From positions 1 to 14,601 of the forward strand of contig CAYSCH010000245.1 in assembly GCA_964429355.1 (NCBI GenBank): a stretch of DNA of 14,601 nucleotides, read 5' to 3'. A program made the position numbers and the translations under genes. The stretch is from JAAYAY01 sp964429355 (GTDB lineage Bacteria > Planctomycetota > Planctomycetia > Pirellulales > Thermoguttaceae). Below, piece by piece: positions 1-7,161 of the stretch; position 1 is the stretch's first letter; each line of letters starts with the position of its first letter. The notes under the pieces were generated by a model. The model was not told the origin of the DNA. It did no database searches and saw only the letters and a program-made list of their open reading frames with translations.

Positions 1-899
1 GCAAGACGATCAAGCCCCACGTCAACGCGATCCTGCTAGGGATCGTGGTTGTGGTGGTGGGGATTGCGGCTTACAAGTGGATGTCGATGCAATCTTCCAG
101 TAAAGAAGCGTCGGCCTGGAATGCCGTATACGCGGCGATGAACCAGGGCGATACGGCCGCACTGGATCAGGCCGTGGAAGACTATCGGAATACAGCCGCG
201 GCCGAATGGGCGGCGGTGGTGGCAGCCGATTTGCAGCTCAATGCGGGTTGTCAGGATCTTTTTACGACGAAGGCCAGCGCCGGCAACGAGTTCCAGAAGG
301 CTCTGGACAAATACACCATTTTGCTGGAGAGCTCCCGCAACGAGGCCATTCGCGAGCGGGCCACCTTTGGCCTGGCGAGGACCTATGAGGCGATGGCGGG
401 CACCCGCCAGTCGAAAGAGGACCTGGATCGAGCGAAAGAGGAATACAAGAGGATTGTCGAGAGTTGGCCGAACGGGGCGTATGCGGATGCCGCTCAATCT
501 CGGTTGAACGCGCTGGGCCAAAGCTCGACTCTGGAGTTCTACGATGCGTTGGCTGCCTGGGAACCGCGTCCGGCGATCAAGTCGCCGGCAGGGCTCGAAG
601 GGCTGAACATACCGTTCGATGAGTCGGGCAAGGGTCTCGATGTGGGAGAGAAGCCGAAGGATTTCTTCGGCGACATCAAGGACAAGATCGACGGCGCGAT
701 GGAGCCCCCCGGAAAAGGTGCGCCGGCTGACAAAGTTGCGACACCTGCAGAAGAACCCCAATCGACCGACGCTCCGGCCATGCCTGCAGCCACAGGCGAC
801 CCGCCTGCTGACAAACCCGAGGCAACCGGCGATCAACCGGCGATACCAGAGGCATCGGGCGAGAAGCCGGCAGAGAATGCCGACCAGCCGGCGAAATAG
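1..899 (+). CDS. Membrane-anchored TPR-like protein, 5' end outside window
   Basis: The frame is open to the left edge (first full codon at 3), so the true start lies upstream. The visible part begins with a short basic and polar stretch, then one hydrophobic segment (AILLGIVVVVVGIAAYKW, codons at about 27-80), as in a single N-terminal membrane anchor. A soluble Ala-rich helical region follows, with phrases typical of tetratricopeptide proteins (ATFGLARTYEAMAG, LDRAKEEYKRIVESWPNG). The last 70 or so residues are low complexity, rich in Pro, Ala, Glu and Asp, and probably disordered. The layout resembles YfgM/YbgF-like TPR proteins of the envelope, but no specific function can be assigned. 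The pseudouridine synthase gene starts 52 bp after its TAG stop, on the same strand, so co-transcription is likely. A GTG at 45 falls inside the hydrophobic segment and is an unlikely start. Confidence 0.8.
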   Translation, partial: KTIKPHVNAILLGIVVVVVGIAAYKWMSMQSSSKEASAWNAVYAAMNQGDTAALDQAVEDYRNTAAAEWAAVVAADLQLNAGCQDLFTTKASAGNEFQKALDKYTILLESSRNEAIRERATFGLARTYEAMAGTRQSKEDLDRAKEEYKRIVESWPNGAYADAAQSRLNALGQSSTLEFYDALAAWEPRPAIKSPAGLEGLNIPFDESGKGLDVGEKPKDFFGDIKDKIDGAMEPPGKGAPADKVATPAEEPQSTDAPAMPAATGDPPADKPEATGDQPAIPEASGEKPAENADQPAK

Positions 900-951
900 G
901 CGGGGTCTCTTGGGTGTTGTACGATCGGAGCCATCCAGATCTGCCACGAGC

Positions 952-1941
952 ATGCCTGATCGTCTGACCGAAGAACCTGTCGAGCTGATTGTGGAACCGG
1001 GAGAGTCCGGCTGGCGGCTGGATCTGTTTCTGGTCCACTACTTCCCCGCTTACAGCCGCGTTCATTTGCGGCGGGTGATTGCTGCGGGTGGGGTACTGAT
1101 CGACGGCAAGGGGGGCAAACCGAGCTATCGCCTCAAGACAGGGCAGAGGGTTCGGGCCGTTCTGCCCGAGATTCCCCGGGAGGCGCCCAAGCCGGAAGCA
1201 ATTCCGCTGGATGTTCTTTACGAAGACGACTGGCTGGCGGTGGTGAACAAGCCGCCCGGCATGGTTGTGCACCCTGCGCGAGGGCACTGGAACGGGACGT
1301 TGGCCTCGGCGCTTCAGCACCGATTTGCCGGGCAGCTCAGCTCGGCAGGAGGGCCATCGCGGCCGGGGATCGTTCATCGCCTGGATCGCGACACGAGTGG
1401 CGCGATTCTCGTGGCCAAGCACGACCTGGCCCACGGGCAACTTGCCACGCTTTTCGAAGACCGCCAGATCGAGAAGGAGTACTACGCGATCGTGGTGGGA
1501 ACGCCCGAGCGAGATCGCGATGTGATCGATCAGCCGATCGGGATGCATCCCACGCAGCGGGAGAAAATGGCTATCCGCCGCAACGATCCGGAGAGCAAGG
1601 CTGCGGAGACATTCTACGAGGTGGACGAGCGATTTGGCGGCTACGCGGCCATCAAGGTACTTCCCAAAACCGGAAGAACGCACCAGATCCGCGTGCACCT
1701 GAGCCATGTGGGGCATCCGATTCTGTGCGACCGCCAGTATGGGGGACACTCCCAGATCACTCGCGGGGAGATCCGGGGCACGGGCATCGATGACGAGGTG
1801 CTGCTGGATCGCCAGGCGCTGCACGCCCGGCGATTGCGGCTTCGCCATCCGGAGTCGGGAGAGACGATTGAGGTGGTGGCTCCGCTGCCGGAAGACATGG
1901 AACGGGTATTGCGGGCACTGCGGGAGTATCGTTCCCTCTGA
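952..1941 (+). CDS. RluD-family 23S rRNA pseudouridine synthase
   Basis: A 329-aa protein of usual RluA/RluD size, which isomerises specific uridines of large-subunit rRNA to pseudouridine. An S4-like RNA-binding domain covers residues 21-70 (SRVHLRRVIAAGGVLIDG). The catalytic domain starts near residue 85. The signature HRLDRDTSG is at 142-150, with catalytic Asp145, which matches the Asp of HRLD in RluD. The family's later KTGRTHQIRVHL motif is also intact. The ATG at 952 was chosen because homology starts there: the same frame is open further upstream, but that stretch is the out-of-frame shadow of the preceding gene and reads as Arg-rich nonsense. Its last 185 bp are overlapped, antisense, by the tail of the MFS gene. 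The exact target uridine (RluC, RluD or other type) cannot be told from the sequence alone. Confidence 0.93.
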   Translation: MPDRLTEEPVELIVEPGESGWRLDLFLVHYFPAYSRVHLRRVIAAGGVLIDGKGGKPSYRLKTGQRVRAVLPEIPREAPKPEAIPLDVLYEDDWLAVVNKPPGMVVHPARGHWNGTLASALQHRFAGQLSSAGGPSRPGIVHRLDRDTSGAILVAKHDLAHGQLATLFEDRQIEKEYYAIVVGTPERDRDVIDQPIGMHPTQREKMAIRRNDPESKAAETFYEVDERFGGYAAIKVLPKTGRTHQIRVHLSHVGHPILCDRQYGGHSQITRGEIRGTGIDDEVLLDRQALHARRLRLRHPESGETIEVVAPLPEDMERVLRALREYRSL

Positions 1942-3112
1942 GTCGGACGCGCAGGCCGATCAGGCCGGCCAGTCCCCCGGCCAGGAGCGAAGTGACGGCA
2001 TAGGCGCCGGCGTTCGGGCAGCCGGGCGCAAGGCAGAGGCTCAGAGTACCCACCAACGGTCCCAGGCACATGCCGGCGCCGATCATCGCCTCGTGCAGGC
2101 CGCCGTGTTCGCCCTTGGTTTTGCCAACGTCCATCGAGTAGAACAACGATGAGTAATAGATCAGGCCGACGGAGACGCCAAAAACCACTTGCGCCATCAC
2201 GAGCACTCCAAGGTTGGTCGAAAGCAGCAGGAGGCTGAAGCCTGCGGTCAGGCCAATGAAGGCCCCGACGAGCCAGCGAAAGCGGTAGTGCCACCCGGAC
2301 CATTGCCAGAGGACGATGAAGGTTCCCAGGCGGGCAAACATCCAGATGGAGCAAAACGGCCCCGCCTGCGCGGTCGATAATCCCAACGCCTTTGCCAGGG
2401 CGGGGATGACGGCGATGACCGTGGTGATGCCGATGTACGAGAAGGGAATCGCCAGCCAGACCATGCGCAGAAATGCCTGCGGGCTGACGGGCTGGGCGAA
2501 GGCCGCCGCCTCCAGCGGATGTGGCATCATTGCCGATGGTGCCGAGGGCGCCGTGTGGACGGGGTTCTTGCCCAGGCACAGCACGACGAGGAACAAGGCG
2601 CCGTGGATGAGTGCCGGCAACCAGAAGACGCTGTTGTGGCCGAGCGTTTCGTAGAGCCTGCCGCCGACGAAGAACATCGACGACGCCCCTGCGGACCAGA
2701 CCAGGTTGAAGACACCGATATTGCTCGGGAGAATACCATCGCTCAGGCCGTCGCTGACGAGGGCTTCGAGGGTTGGCCAGGTGAAACAAACCATTGTGGC
2801 CCAACCGATGAACGCCAGGAGGACCGCCGGCAGTGAGGGAAACAGCCCGCCCAGTGCCAGACAGATGGCCAGACCACCGAAACCGGTCTTGAGGGCCGTA
2901 AAGTAGCCGAAACGCTGGGCGAACCGTCCGCCTTGCCAGGCCGCGAACACATAGATGAATCCGCCGAGCGCCGAGACCGAAAGGTTGCCGAGGTTCCCGA
3001 AACCAAAACGGTCGCGCAGCAGGAAGAAGAGGTAGCTATTGAAGTACGACGTGGCGAGGGCGTTGAGTCCTTCGAGCACGAAGAAGATGGTTCTGGACTT
3101 CCGGGTATGCAC
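1757..3112 (-). CDS. MFS-family transporter, tail overlaps the pseudouridine synthase gene
   Basis: With a GTG start at 3112 this is a 451-aa inner-membrane protein with about 12 hydrophobic segments. It begins MHTRKSRTIFFVLEGLNALA, which is how members of this transporter group typically start, with helix 1 right after a short basic N-terminus. The loop between helices 2 and 3 carries a motif-A-like stretch (GGRFAQRFGYFTALKTG). A polar linker near the middle divides the two six-helix halves. The frame stays open upstream to a GTG at 3271, but that extension is not MFS-like and contains a terminator-like hairpin, so 3112 is preferred. No good ribosome binding site is visible for either start. 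After the last helix (LIGLRVRLRG) the protein runs on for about 60 Pro/Ala-rich residues encoded antisense to the pseudouridine synthase gene. The substrate is unknown. Confidence 0.85.
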   Translation of the reverse strand: MHTRKSRTIFFVLEGLNALATSYFNSYLFFLLRDRFGFGNLGNLSVSALGGFIYVFAAWQGGRFAQRFGYFTALKTGFGGLAICLALGGLFPSLPAVLLAFIGWATMVCFTWPTLEALVSDGLSDGILPSNIGVFNLVWSAGASSMFFVGGRLYETLGHNSVFWLPALIHGALFLVVLCLGKNPVHTAPSAPSAMMPHPLEAAAFAQPVSPQAFLRMVWLAIPFSYIGITTVIAVIPALAKALGLSTAQAGPFCSIWMFARLGTFIVLWQWSGWHYRFRWLVGAFIGLTAGFSLLLLSTNLGVLVMAQVVFGVSVGLIYYSSLFYSMDVGKTKGEHGGLHEAMIGAGMCLGPLVGTLSLCLAPGCPNAGAYAVTSLLAGGLAGLIGLRVRLRGNDTPAVPAIPVPCLPAAEPPPQSSLPTPDGEAAIAGRAAPGDPAAPRHRCPCPGSPRE

Positions 3113-3449
3113 GGGACAGCAGTTTCGGCAGGCACGCGCGGTGAGGCGTGGAATCTCGGCGATGATCTGGAGGCCAGACCACTTCACGGGAGCGGAAAAA
3201 AGACGCTGGAGTTTGCGAAAAAAGTCGGCGGCAGAACTCCAGCTGACAGGAATTGCGGCGGTACGCAACACCCTCGATTCTAGTGCGCACTGCGAGCGTC
3301 ATCAAGAACCCACGGCAAATCCGGCCGGTTCGAATCGCCTGCATTGCCTGGCCGGGCACCTGGGCCGGCTTGCACTGCCGCCCACAACGATGAGTGGCGT
3401 CCATGCGGGGGATCAACGTGGGCCACGCCGACGTGAATTTCGAGAGAAT
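3113..3449. other. Spacer between the MFS gene and the unknown minus-strand gene
   Basis: About 340 bp without a convincing gene. It holds the terminator-like hairpin at 3196-3243 and the possible N-terminal extension of the MFS frame back to a GTG at 3271. No RNA gene, repeat array or strong sigma70 promoter was seen. Open frames on either strand here are short shadows without recognisable content. Confidence 0.5.
3196..3243 (-). terminator. Terminator-like hairpin upstream of the MFS gene
   Basis: A perfect 9-bp inverted repeat, GCTGGAGTT at 3205-3213 and AACTCCAGC at 3235-3243, encloses a 21-nt loop. Read on the minus strand, the stem is followed after 3 nt by six T residues (3201-3196), the pattern of an intrinsic terminator. 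It would stop transcription coming from the unknown minus-strand gene that ends at 3450, and it lies just before the preferred MFS start. The loop is long and the stem only moderately GC-rich, so the efficiency is doubtful. Confidence 0.4.
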
Positions 3450-4367
3450 TCACCACTGGCCGCCGAGGGAAATGGTGATGGAACGGTCGCTGCCGGCAAT
3501 CGTTCCGGTCACCTGCACCTTGAACTTGTCGTTCTCGTACACGTCGGCCGTCACACCCAACGGCGCCACGAGTTGGCCGGCAGTCCGGAGCAGGTCGCCG
3601 GGGCCCCGCGGCTGGCGGATCGAGTTAACTCGCCGGCTCAGGTCGGCGTAGCCATTCATGGCGTTGGGGAAGTTGATCGAGATCCGCCGGATGACCTCCT
3701 TGACGATGCGCGCGGCGGTCTCGTTGGGCATCAGGCCGGAAAGCCAATCACGGAAATCCGTTTTCCAGTTCAGCTCGTTCATGATATGGTCATACAGGTC
3801 GGGTGTGAGCGAGATTCCCTTCGGCAAACCCAGAACGAATCCACTCTCGTCAATATGAACGTTGCACTGCCCGCCAATCTCGTGGACGGCGCAATGCAGT
3901 GCGGTGAAACGGATGGGACTACCGGCGGTTCCGAATCGCATCCTGAGCATGTTATCGGACTGGTGGGCATCCGTCGGGACGGCGGACGTGGACTGGTAGG
4001 GTGCCTCGCGCCACACCTCTCGCCAGCCGGTGCCGATGGTTTTCCCGAAGGAGGCCTTCAGCGCCCAGTGGCCGGGATTTTCCTTCATGCTGGCCAGGGC
4101 CGGCGCGCCCCACTTGTCCTTTGCACAACGAAACGCCTCCGCCAGAAGTTGGGGATTCTTGGCCTTGAAGTTGATTCCGTCCAGCGTGGACTCGTGGGTT
4201 TCCAGTGTGCTGAATTCGGTCTTCCCCTGCTCCTCGCTCTGCGCGATGTGCCCCTCTATTAAGATGGGCGGGTTCAGTGTGGTCAGCCGCTTGGCAATTG
4301 CGCGGAACGTACTCATGCCTCGCTCAGTGATCGGTTTAATGGTCTTGAAGGGATTTGGGGTGGCCAT
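3450..4367 (-). CDS. Unrecognised protein with HxxxHE...HID motif
   Basis: A 305-aa soluble protein that I do not recognise. The ATG at 4367 was chosen because GCGAGG lies 6-7 nt upstream on the minus strand. The frame continues upstream to 4445, but those 26 residues have no support. No signal peptide or membrane segment is visible. The N-terminal 150 residues are mixed and basic. The central part (residues 155-182) is striking: ALHCAVHEIGGQCNVHIDE carries His158, His162-Glu163 and His171-x-Asp173, which could bind a metal. A helical region (about 190-250) follows, and the end is a beta-like stretch (VYENDKFKVQVTGTIAGSD) closing with LGGQW. It is divergently arranged with the DUF922-like gene across a 500-bp spacer, which suggests but does not prove a link. 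It could be an effector, an envelope-associated protein or a minor enzyme. Confidence 0.75.
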   Translation of the reverse strand: MATPNPFKTIKPITERGMSTFRAIAKRLTTLNPPILIEGHIAQSEEQGKTEFSTLETHESTLDGINFKAKNPQLLAEAFRCAKDKWGAPALASMKENPGHWALKASFGKTIGTGWREVWREAPYQSTSAVPTDAHQSDNMLRMRFGTAGSPIRFTALHCAVHEIGGQCNVHIDESGFVLGLPKGISLTPDLYDHIMNELNWKTDFRDWLSGLMPNETAARIVKEVIRRISINFPNAMNGYADLSRRVNSIRQPRGPGDLLRTAGQLVAPLGVTADVYENDKFKVQVTGTIAGSDRSITISLGGQW

Positions 4368-4865
4368 GGAAAGCCTCGCCTGTAATAGCCTGCATGTTGA
4401 CGAAAGTGCGTGATCTGGAAGGATCTCTCGCACCACCTTGCGCACAATCCTGTGGCGTCACCCGAAATTGTCAAACGTCTGAAGAAGAAAAGGAAGCAGA
4501 CGGACGCCGCCAACCATGCCGCCAGGCCATGCCGGGCGGCCAGCGGGAGTATGTGTCGGCCGCAAGCGATTGCGATCGAACCGATTAGGAAGGGGACGCA
4601 TACAGCCTGTTGGCAAATCCGCACGCACCCTCCCGGGCAGGTGCCACCTACAGGACACTTATGTGTGTCCGATCGCCGGACCGATGGGCTGAATGTCACG
4701 GTTTTACGTCAGCGGGTTGCGCCGCGGGTATTTTCCTGGGGGGGGTCAGGCAACTTTTCTGATTCAAGGTCGATAACAGAGCATGGACACCACCTTGGGG
4801 TTCTTCCGCGTCGTTGGACGTGGCCAGCAGGTAGGCCGTCCGCTTTCCATGCAGGAGGGAATGTC
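4368..4865. other. Divergent intergenic region, no convincing gene
   Basis: A 498-bp stretch between two divergent starts. It must hold the promoters of both genes, but I see no clear -35/-10 pair. A short perfect inverted repeat, GGACAC at 4653-4658 and GTGTCC at 4665-4670, lies near the middle and could be an operator half-site pair. A run of eight G is found around 4738-4745. One minus-strand frame (4313-4699) would encode two hydrophobic segments but has no ribosome binding site and overlaps the neighbouring gene; it is not called. Confidence 0.5.
4853..4858 (+). promoter_or_regulatory. Ribosome binding site deciding the 4866 start
   Basis: A perfect AGGAGG lies 7 nt before the ATG at 4866. 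The frame is open far upstream (to 4410), so this site is what fixes the start of the DUF922-like gene. An ATG at 4861 is out of frame and too close. Confidence 0.8.
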
Positions 4866-5510
4866 ATGACCATGACAGCTCAGGATGCCGCCCGTCTTGT
4901 CCAGGGCTTCAATACCTCAGTCCAGTGGACGAACTTCCGGTCGGTGACGAACCCGGGTTCGCCTCGCGACGCCCACATCGATCCGCGGTACTCGTTCCAG
5001 ACCGGGACGGCTCAGTTGCAGGCCGGCGTGTATCGGTTCCCCAGCCCGAGGGCGACGGTAACAGTTAACGGGGCAGGAACCTGGGTCAGGCAGAGCTGGT
5101 TTCAGAGCGCAAGCACCGACGCAAAAAACCGGTTGCTGAAACACGAGCAAGGTCACGTCGATATTCTCCGGCTGGCGATGCGCGACCTGGTCCAGACCGT
5201 CGGCTCGCTGGAGTGGAGTGAGGCTGTGGTCAGTGCGCTTCGCGAGGTTGGTAATTCCGCCGCAGCACGGCTGCACTGGGCACAACGTCAATTGCAGGAC
5301 GATGCCCGGGTGGCCATTCAACGGGCGGAAGGCGTGATCCGCGAGCTGGCGGGAACTCCGCCTGCGGACGGCTTGTACGATACCAACACCGCGCACGGTG
5401 TTACCCAGGCCCGCCAGGATAACTGGAATAGGGTGTTCGACCGCTGTGTGCAAACCGGAGAATCTCTCACAGCAGTTCTTTGGGCGTTCGGACTGCGCGC
5501 TCAGCCGTGA
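4866..5510 (+). CDS. DUF922-like putative zinc metalloprotease (HEQGH)
   Basis: A 214-aa protein with a clear HExxH motif: LLKHEQGHVDIL, His93-Glu94-x-x-His97. The setting fits the DUF922 family as I remember it. An N-terminal W-T-x-F region (WTNFRSVTNPGSP, 21-33) is followed by a short beta-rich part, a Trp-containing strand (residues 73-79), then the HEQ(G/L)H helix. Near the end comes YDTNTAHGVTQARQDNW (171-187), whose His177 is a candidate third zinc ligand. No signal peptide is visible, which is unusual if the protein is to act outside the cytoplasm. The region 110-160 is a long helix rich in Ala, Gln and Arg. Proteolytic activity is inferred from the motif only. It is divergent from the unrecognised gene at 3450-4367, and the downstream 390 bp are non-coding, so it is probably a single-gene transcript. 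Confidence 0.75.
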   Translation: MTMTAQDAARLVQGFNTSVQWTNFRSVTNPGSPRDAHIDPRYSFQTGTAQLQAGVYRFPSPRATVTVNGAGTWVRQSWFQSASTDAKNRLLKHEQGHVDILRLAMRDLVQTVGSLEWSEAVVSALREVGNSAAARLHWAQRQLQDDARVAIQRAEGVIRELAGTPPADGLYDTNTAHGVTQARQDNWNRVFDRCVQTGESLTAVLWAFGLRAQP

Positions 5511-5681
5511 TCGTTGGCAAGTTGAGCCGGTATTGGCCGGCATGGCGTCGACTCCCGCAAGCTGCCGGATGAGGAGGTGGGCCTGGCGCAGGTCTGCTTC
5601 AGCGTCCGGAAAACAGATTTCGAACCCGGCCTGACGGAAAACCTTGCTGTGACGTCGTCCGCCCCCAGGAGGTAGACAAAC

Positions 5682-5801
5682 GTGACGAGAACTCTGGGCA
5701 CAGGGGGGCTTCCTGCCGGGTGCGGCGGAAAAGCACTTCCAAATGGCCTTGCGAGATTCCCGGGAGTCACGCAACCTCAATTTTGTGCCGCTTCCGGGTG
5801 A
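5682..5801 (+). CDS. Possible 39-aa small ORF with strong Shine-Dalgarno
   Basis: A perfect AGGAGG (5667-5672) sits 9 nt before a GTG at 5682, which opens a 39-codon frame ending in TGA at 5799-5801. The product would be Gly/Ala/Pro-rich with two cysteines and no known motif. The palindrome at 5749-5774 lies inside it, and the cobL promoter starts just after it. It could be a leader peptide, a decayed gene end or chance. Only the ribosome binding site supports it. Confidence 0.2.
   Translation: MTRTLGTGGLPAGCGGKALPNGLARFPGVTQPQFCAASG
5749..5774. promoter_or_regulatory. Imperfect 26-bp palindrome, possible operator
   Basis: The arms TTGCGAGATTCCC and GGGAGTCACGCAA match as reverse complements at 11 of 13 positions, centred on CCCGGG. 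It lies 40 bp upstream of the -35 box of the cobL promoter, a position typical of an activator dimer site. The regulator is unknown. Confidence 0.4.
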
Positions 5802-5813
5802 GTGCAAGCCGGG

Positions 5814-5843
5814 TTGCCAGTACCGGGGCCGAGGGCCTACAAT
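5814..5843 (+). promoter_or_regulatory. Sigma70-like promoter of cobL
   Basis: TTGCCA (5814-5819, 5 of 6 matches to TTGACA) and TACAAT (5838-5843, 5 of 6 to TATAAT) are separated by 18 bp. The expected transcription start, near 5850, would give a leader of about 53 nt before the TTG start of cobL. This is the best promoter in the window. The same DNA could pair as a hairpin (5829-5835 with 5852-5858). Confidence 0.55.
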
Positions 5844-5902
5844 CATTCGATCTCTCGGTTGGAGCAACCACAAGGTTTTCGAATTGTTGGAAGGGTACGG
5901 CC

Positions 5903-7150
5903 TTGGCTGCGGAAGCAAAGATCCACATTATCGGCATCGGCGAGGATGGATTGGACGGCGTGACGGATGCCGCTCGTCGGCTTGTAAATGAAGCCCAACT
6001 GCTGATCGGAGAGGCCCACAGCCTCTCCTTGGTGCCGCAGGCGTTGGGTGAACGAGTAATGGTGGGGGCGAATCTCGACGATATAGCCGCACGGCTGAAA
6101 GAGATCGGCGACCGAAACGCAGTCCTGCTCGCTGTGGGGGACCCTCTCTTTTATGGTGTCGCCCGTTATCTTTGTGATAAGCTGGGCAAGGAACGGTTCG
6201 AAGTCGTGCCCCACGTGAGCAGTATGCAGCTAGCCTTTGCTCGCGTCAAAGAAAGCTGGGAAGAGGCTTTCTTGACGAATCTGGCCGGGCATGGCGTGGA
6301 GGCGGTTCTGGGACAGATCCGAGGGGCCGAAAAAGTCGGCCTGTTCACGAGCGAGGACTCGCCACCGAACGTGGTGGCCAAGACCTTGTTGGAAAACGGG
6401 TTGGATAGCTTCACGGCCTACGTTTGTGAGAATCTCGGTTCGCCTGACGAACGTGTGACCCAGGGGGAATTGGCCGAGTTGGCCGAGCAGGAGTTTGGCC
6501 CCCTGAATGTGATGATCCTGGTCCACAAACCGAGCGTGCCCGATCGGCCAAGTGACACGGCGGGACGGCGGTTGTTCGGCAATCCAGACGAGGCTTTTCT
6601 CCAGTCGAAACCGAAACGAGGTCTGCTCACCCCGAGCGAGATCCGTTCGATGGCCCTTTCCGAACTGGATATCGGCCCGTCGAGCGTGGTGTGGGACGTG
6701 GGGGCGGGGAGCGGATCGGTGGCGATCGAGGCGGCCCAGATCGCGTCCAACGGCCGGGTATTCGCGATTGAGATGGATCCGGACGACCACAACCTGATTC
6801 GGCAGAACGCAGCACGTTTTGGCGTGACCAATCTGACTGCTGTCCTCGGCCGGGCACCAGATGCCTGGGAGGAGTTGCCCGACCCCGACTGTGTGTTCGT
6901 CGGTGGCACCGGGCGACAATTGAGCCGCTTGATTGAGTTGGCCTACGCAAGGCTCAAGACGCGTGGACGCCTGGTGGCGACGATGGGAAGTATCGACAAT
7001 CTGTCGGACGTGCAGGCCCTGCTTCGAAATGTCTGTCCTCGTGTCAACATCTGGATGATGAATTTTGCGAGGGGTGTCGATCAGCTCGAACGGATCCGCT
7101 TCGAGGCGATCAACCCGACGTTCGTCGTGTCGGCGGTCAAGAAGAGCTGA
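5903..7150 (+). CDS. cobL: Precorrin-6Y C5,15-methyltransferase, CbiE-CbiT fusion (CobL)
   Basis: A 415-aa bifunctional enzyme of cobalamin (corrin ring) synthesis. It methylates C5 and C15 of the precorrin and decarboxylates the acetate side chain, using S-adenosylmethionine, in the cytoplasm. The CbiE half (about 5-210) has the N-terminal strand KIHIIGIGEDGLDG and the GDPLFYG loop (79-85) of tetrapyrrole methylases. The CbiT half (about 235-415) has GLLTPSEIRSMALSEL and the class I SAM motif DVGAGSGSVAIEAA (265-278). Length is normal for the fusion. The TTG at 5903 was chosen because GGAAGGG (5889-5895) lies 7 nt upstream and the family homology starts a few residues in; the frame is open to 5720 but that part is not conserved-looking. 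A promoter precedes it. No other cobalamin gene is in the window. A BshB1-like gene follows after 116 bp. Confidence 0.93.
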   Translation: MAAEAKIHIIGIGEDGLDGVTDAARRLVNEAQLLIGEAHSLSLVPQALGERVMVGANLDDIAARLKEIGDRNAVLLAVGDPLFYGVARYLCDKLGKERFEVVPHVSSMQLAFARVKESWEEAFLTNLAGHGVEAVLGQIRGAEKVGLFTSEDSPPNVVAKTLLENGLDSFTAYVCENLGSPDERVTQGELAELAEQEFGPLNVMILVHKPSVPDRPSDTAGRRLFGNPDEAFLQSKPKRGLLTPSEIRSMALSELDIGPSSVVWDVGAGSGSVAIEAAQIASNGRVFAIEMDPDDHNLIRQNAARFGVTNLTAVLGRAPDAWEELPDPDCVFVGGTGRQLSRLIELAYARLKTRGRLVATMGSIDNLSDVQALLRNVCPRVNIWMMNFARGVDQLERIRFEAINPTFVVSAVKKS

Positions 7151-7161
7151 CGGAAGACCTG

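Larger units (their letters stand above)
5511..5902. other. Intergenic region with regulatory signals upstream of cobL
   Basis: A 392-bp stretch without a confident gene. It contains, in order, a possible 39-codon ORF with a strong ribosome binding site (5682-5801), an imperfect 26-bp palindrome (5749-5774), a sigma70-like promoter (5814-5843) and the ribosome binding site of cobL (5889-5895). The first 150 bp show nothing recognisable. Confidence 0.55.

Noticed and set aside
676..1848. Long minus-strand open frame opposite the TPR-like and pseudouridine synthase genes.
   Set aside because: The plus-strand genes have clear family motifs; the antisense frame is Arg/Pro-rich and without domains, as expected of a GC-rich shadow.
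4653..4670. Inverted repeat GGACAC/GTGTCC as a terminator.
   Set aside because: Only 6 bp, no T-tract on either strand, and it lies between divergent starts where no transcript should end; at most an operator.
4313..4699. Minus-strand frame with two hydrophobic stretches (CVPFLIGSIAIACG and LAAWLAASVCFLFFF), which might be a small membrane protein.
   Set aside because: No ribosome binding site was found, it overlaps the start of the better supported 3450-4367 gene in another frame, and its other residues (many Cys and Arg) look like non-coding translation.
5812..5869. Hairpin formed by GGTTGC (5812-5817) with GCAACC (5864-5869) and an inner stem, as a cobalamin riboswitch.
   Set aside because: Most of it lies upstream of the predicted transcription start, it overlaps the promoter, and no B12-box-like sequence was seen.
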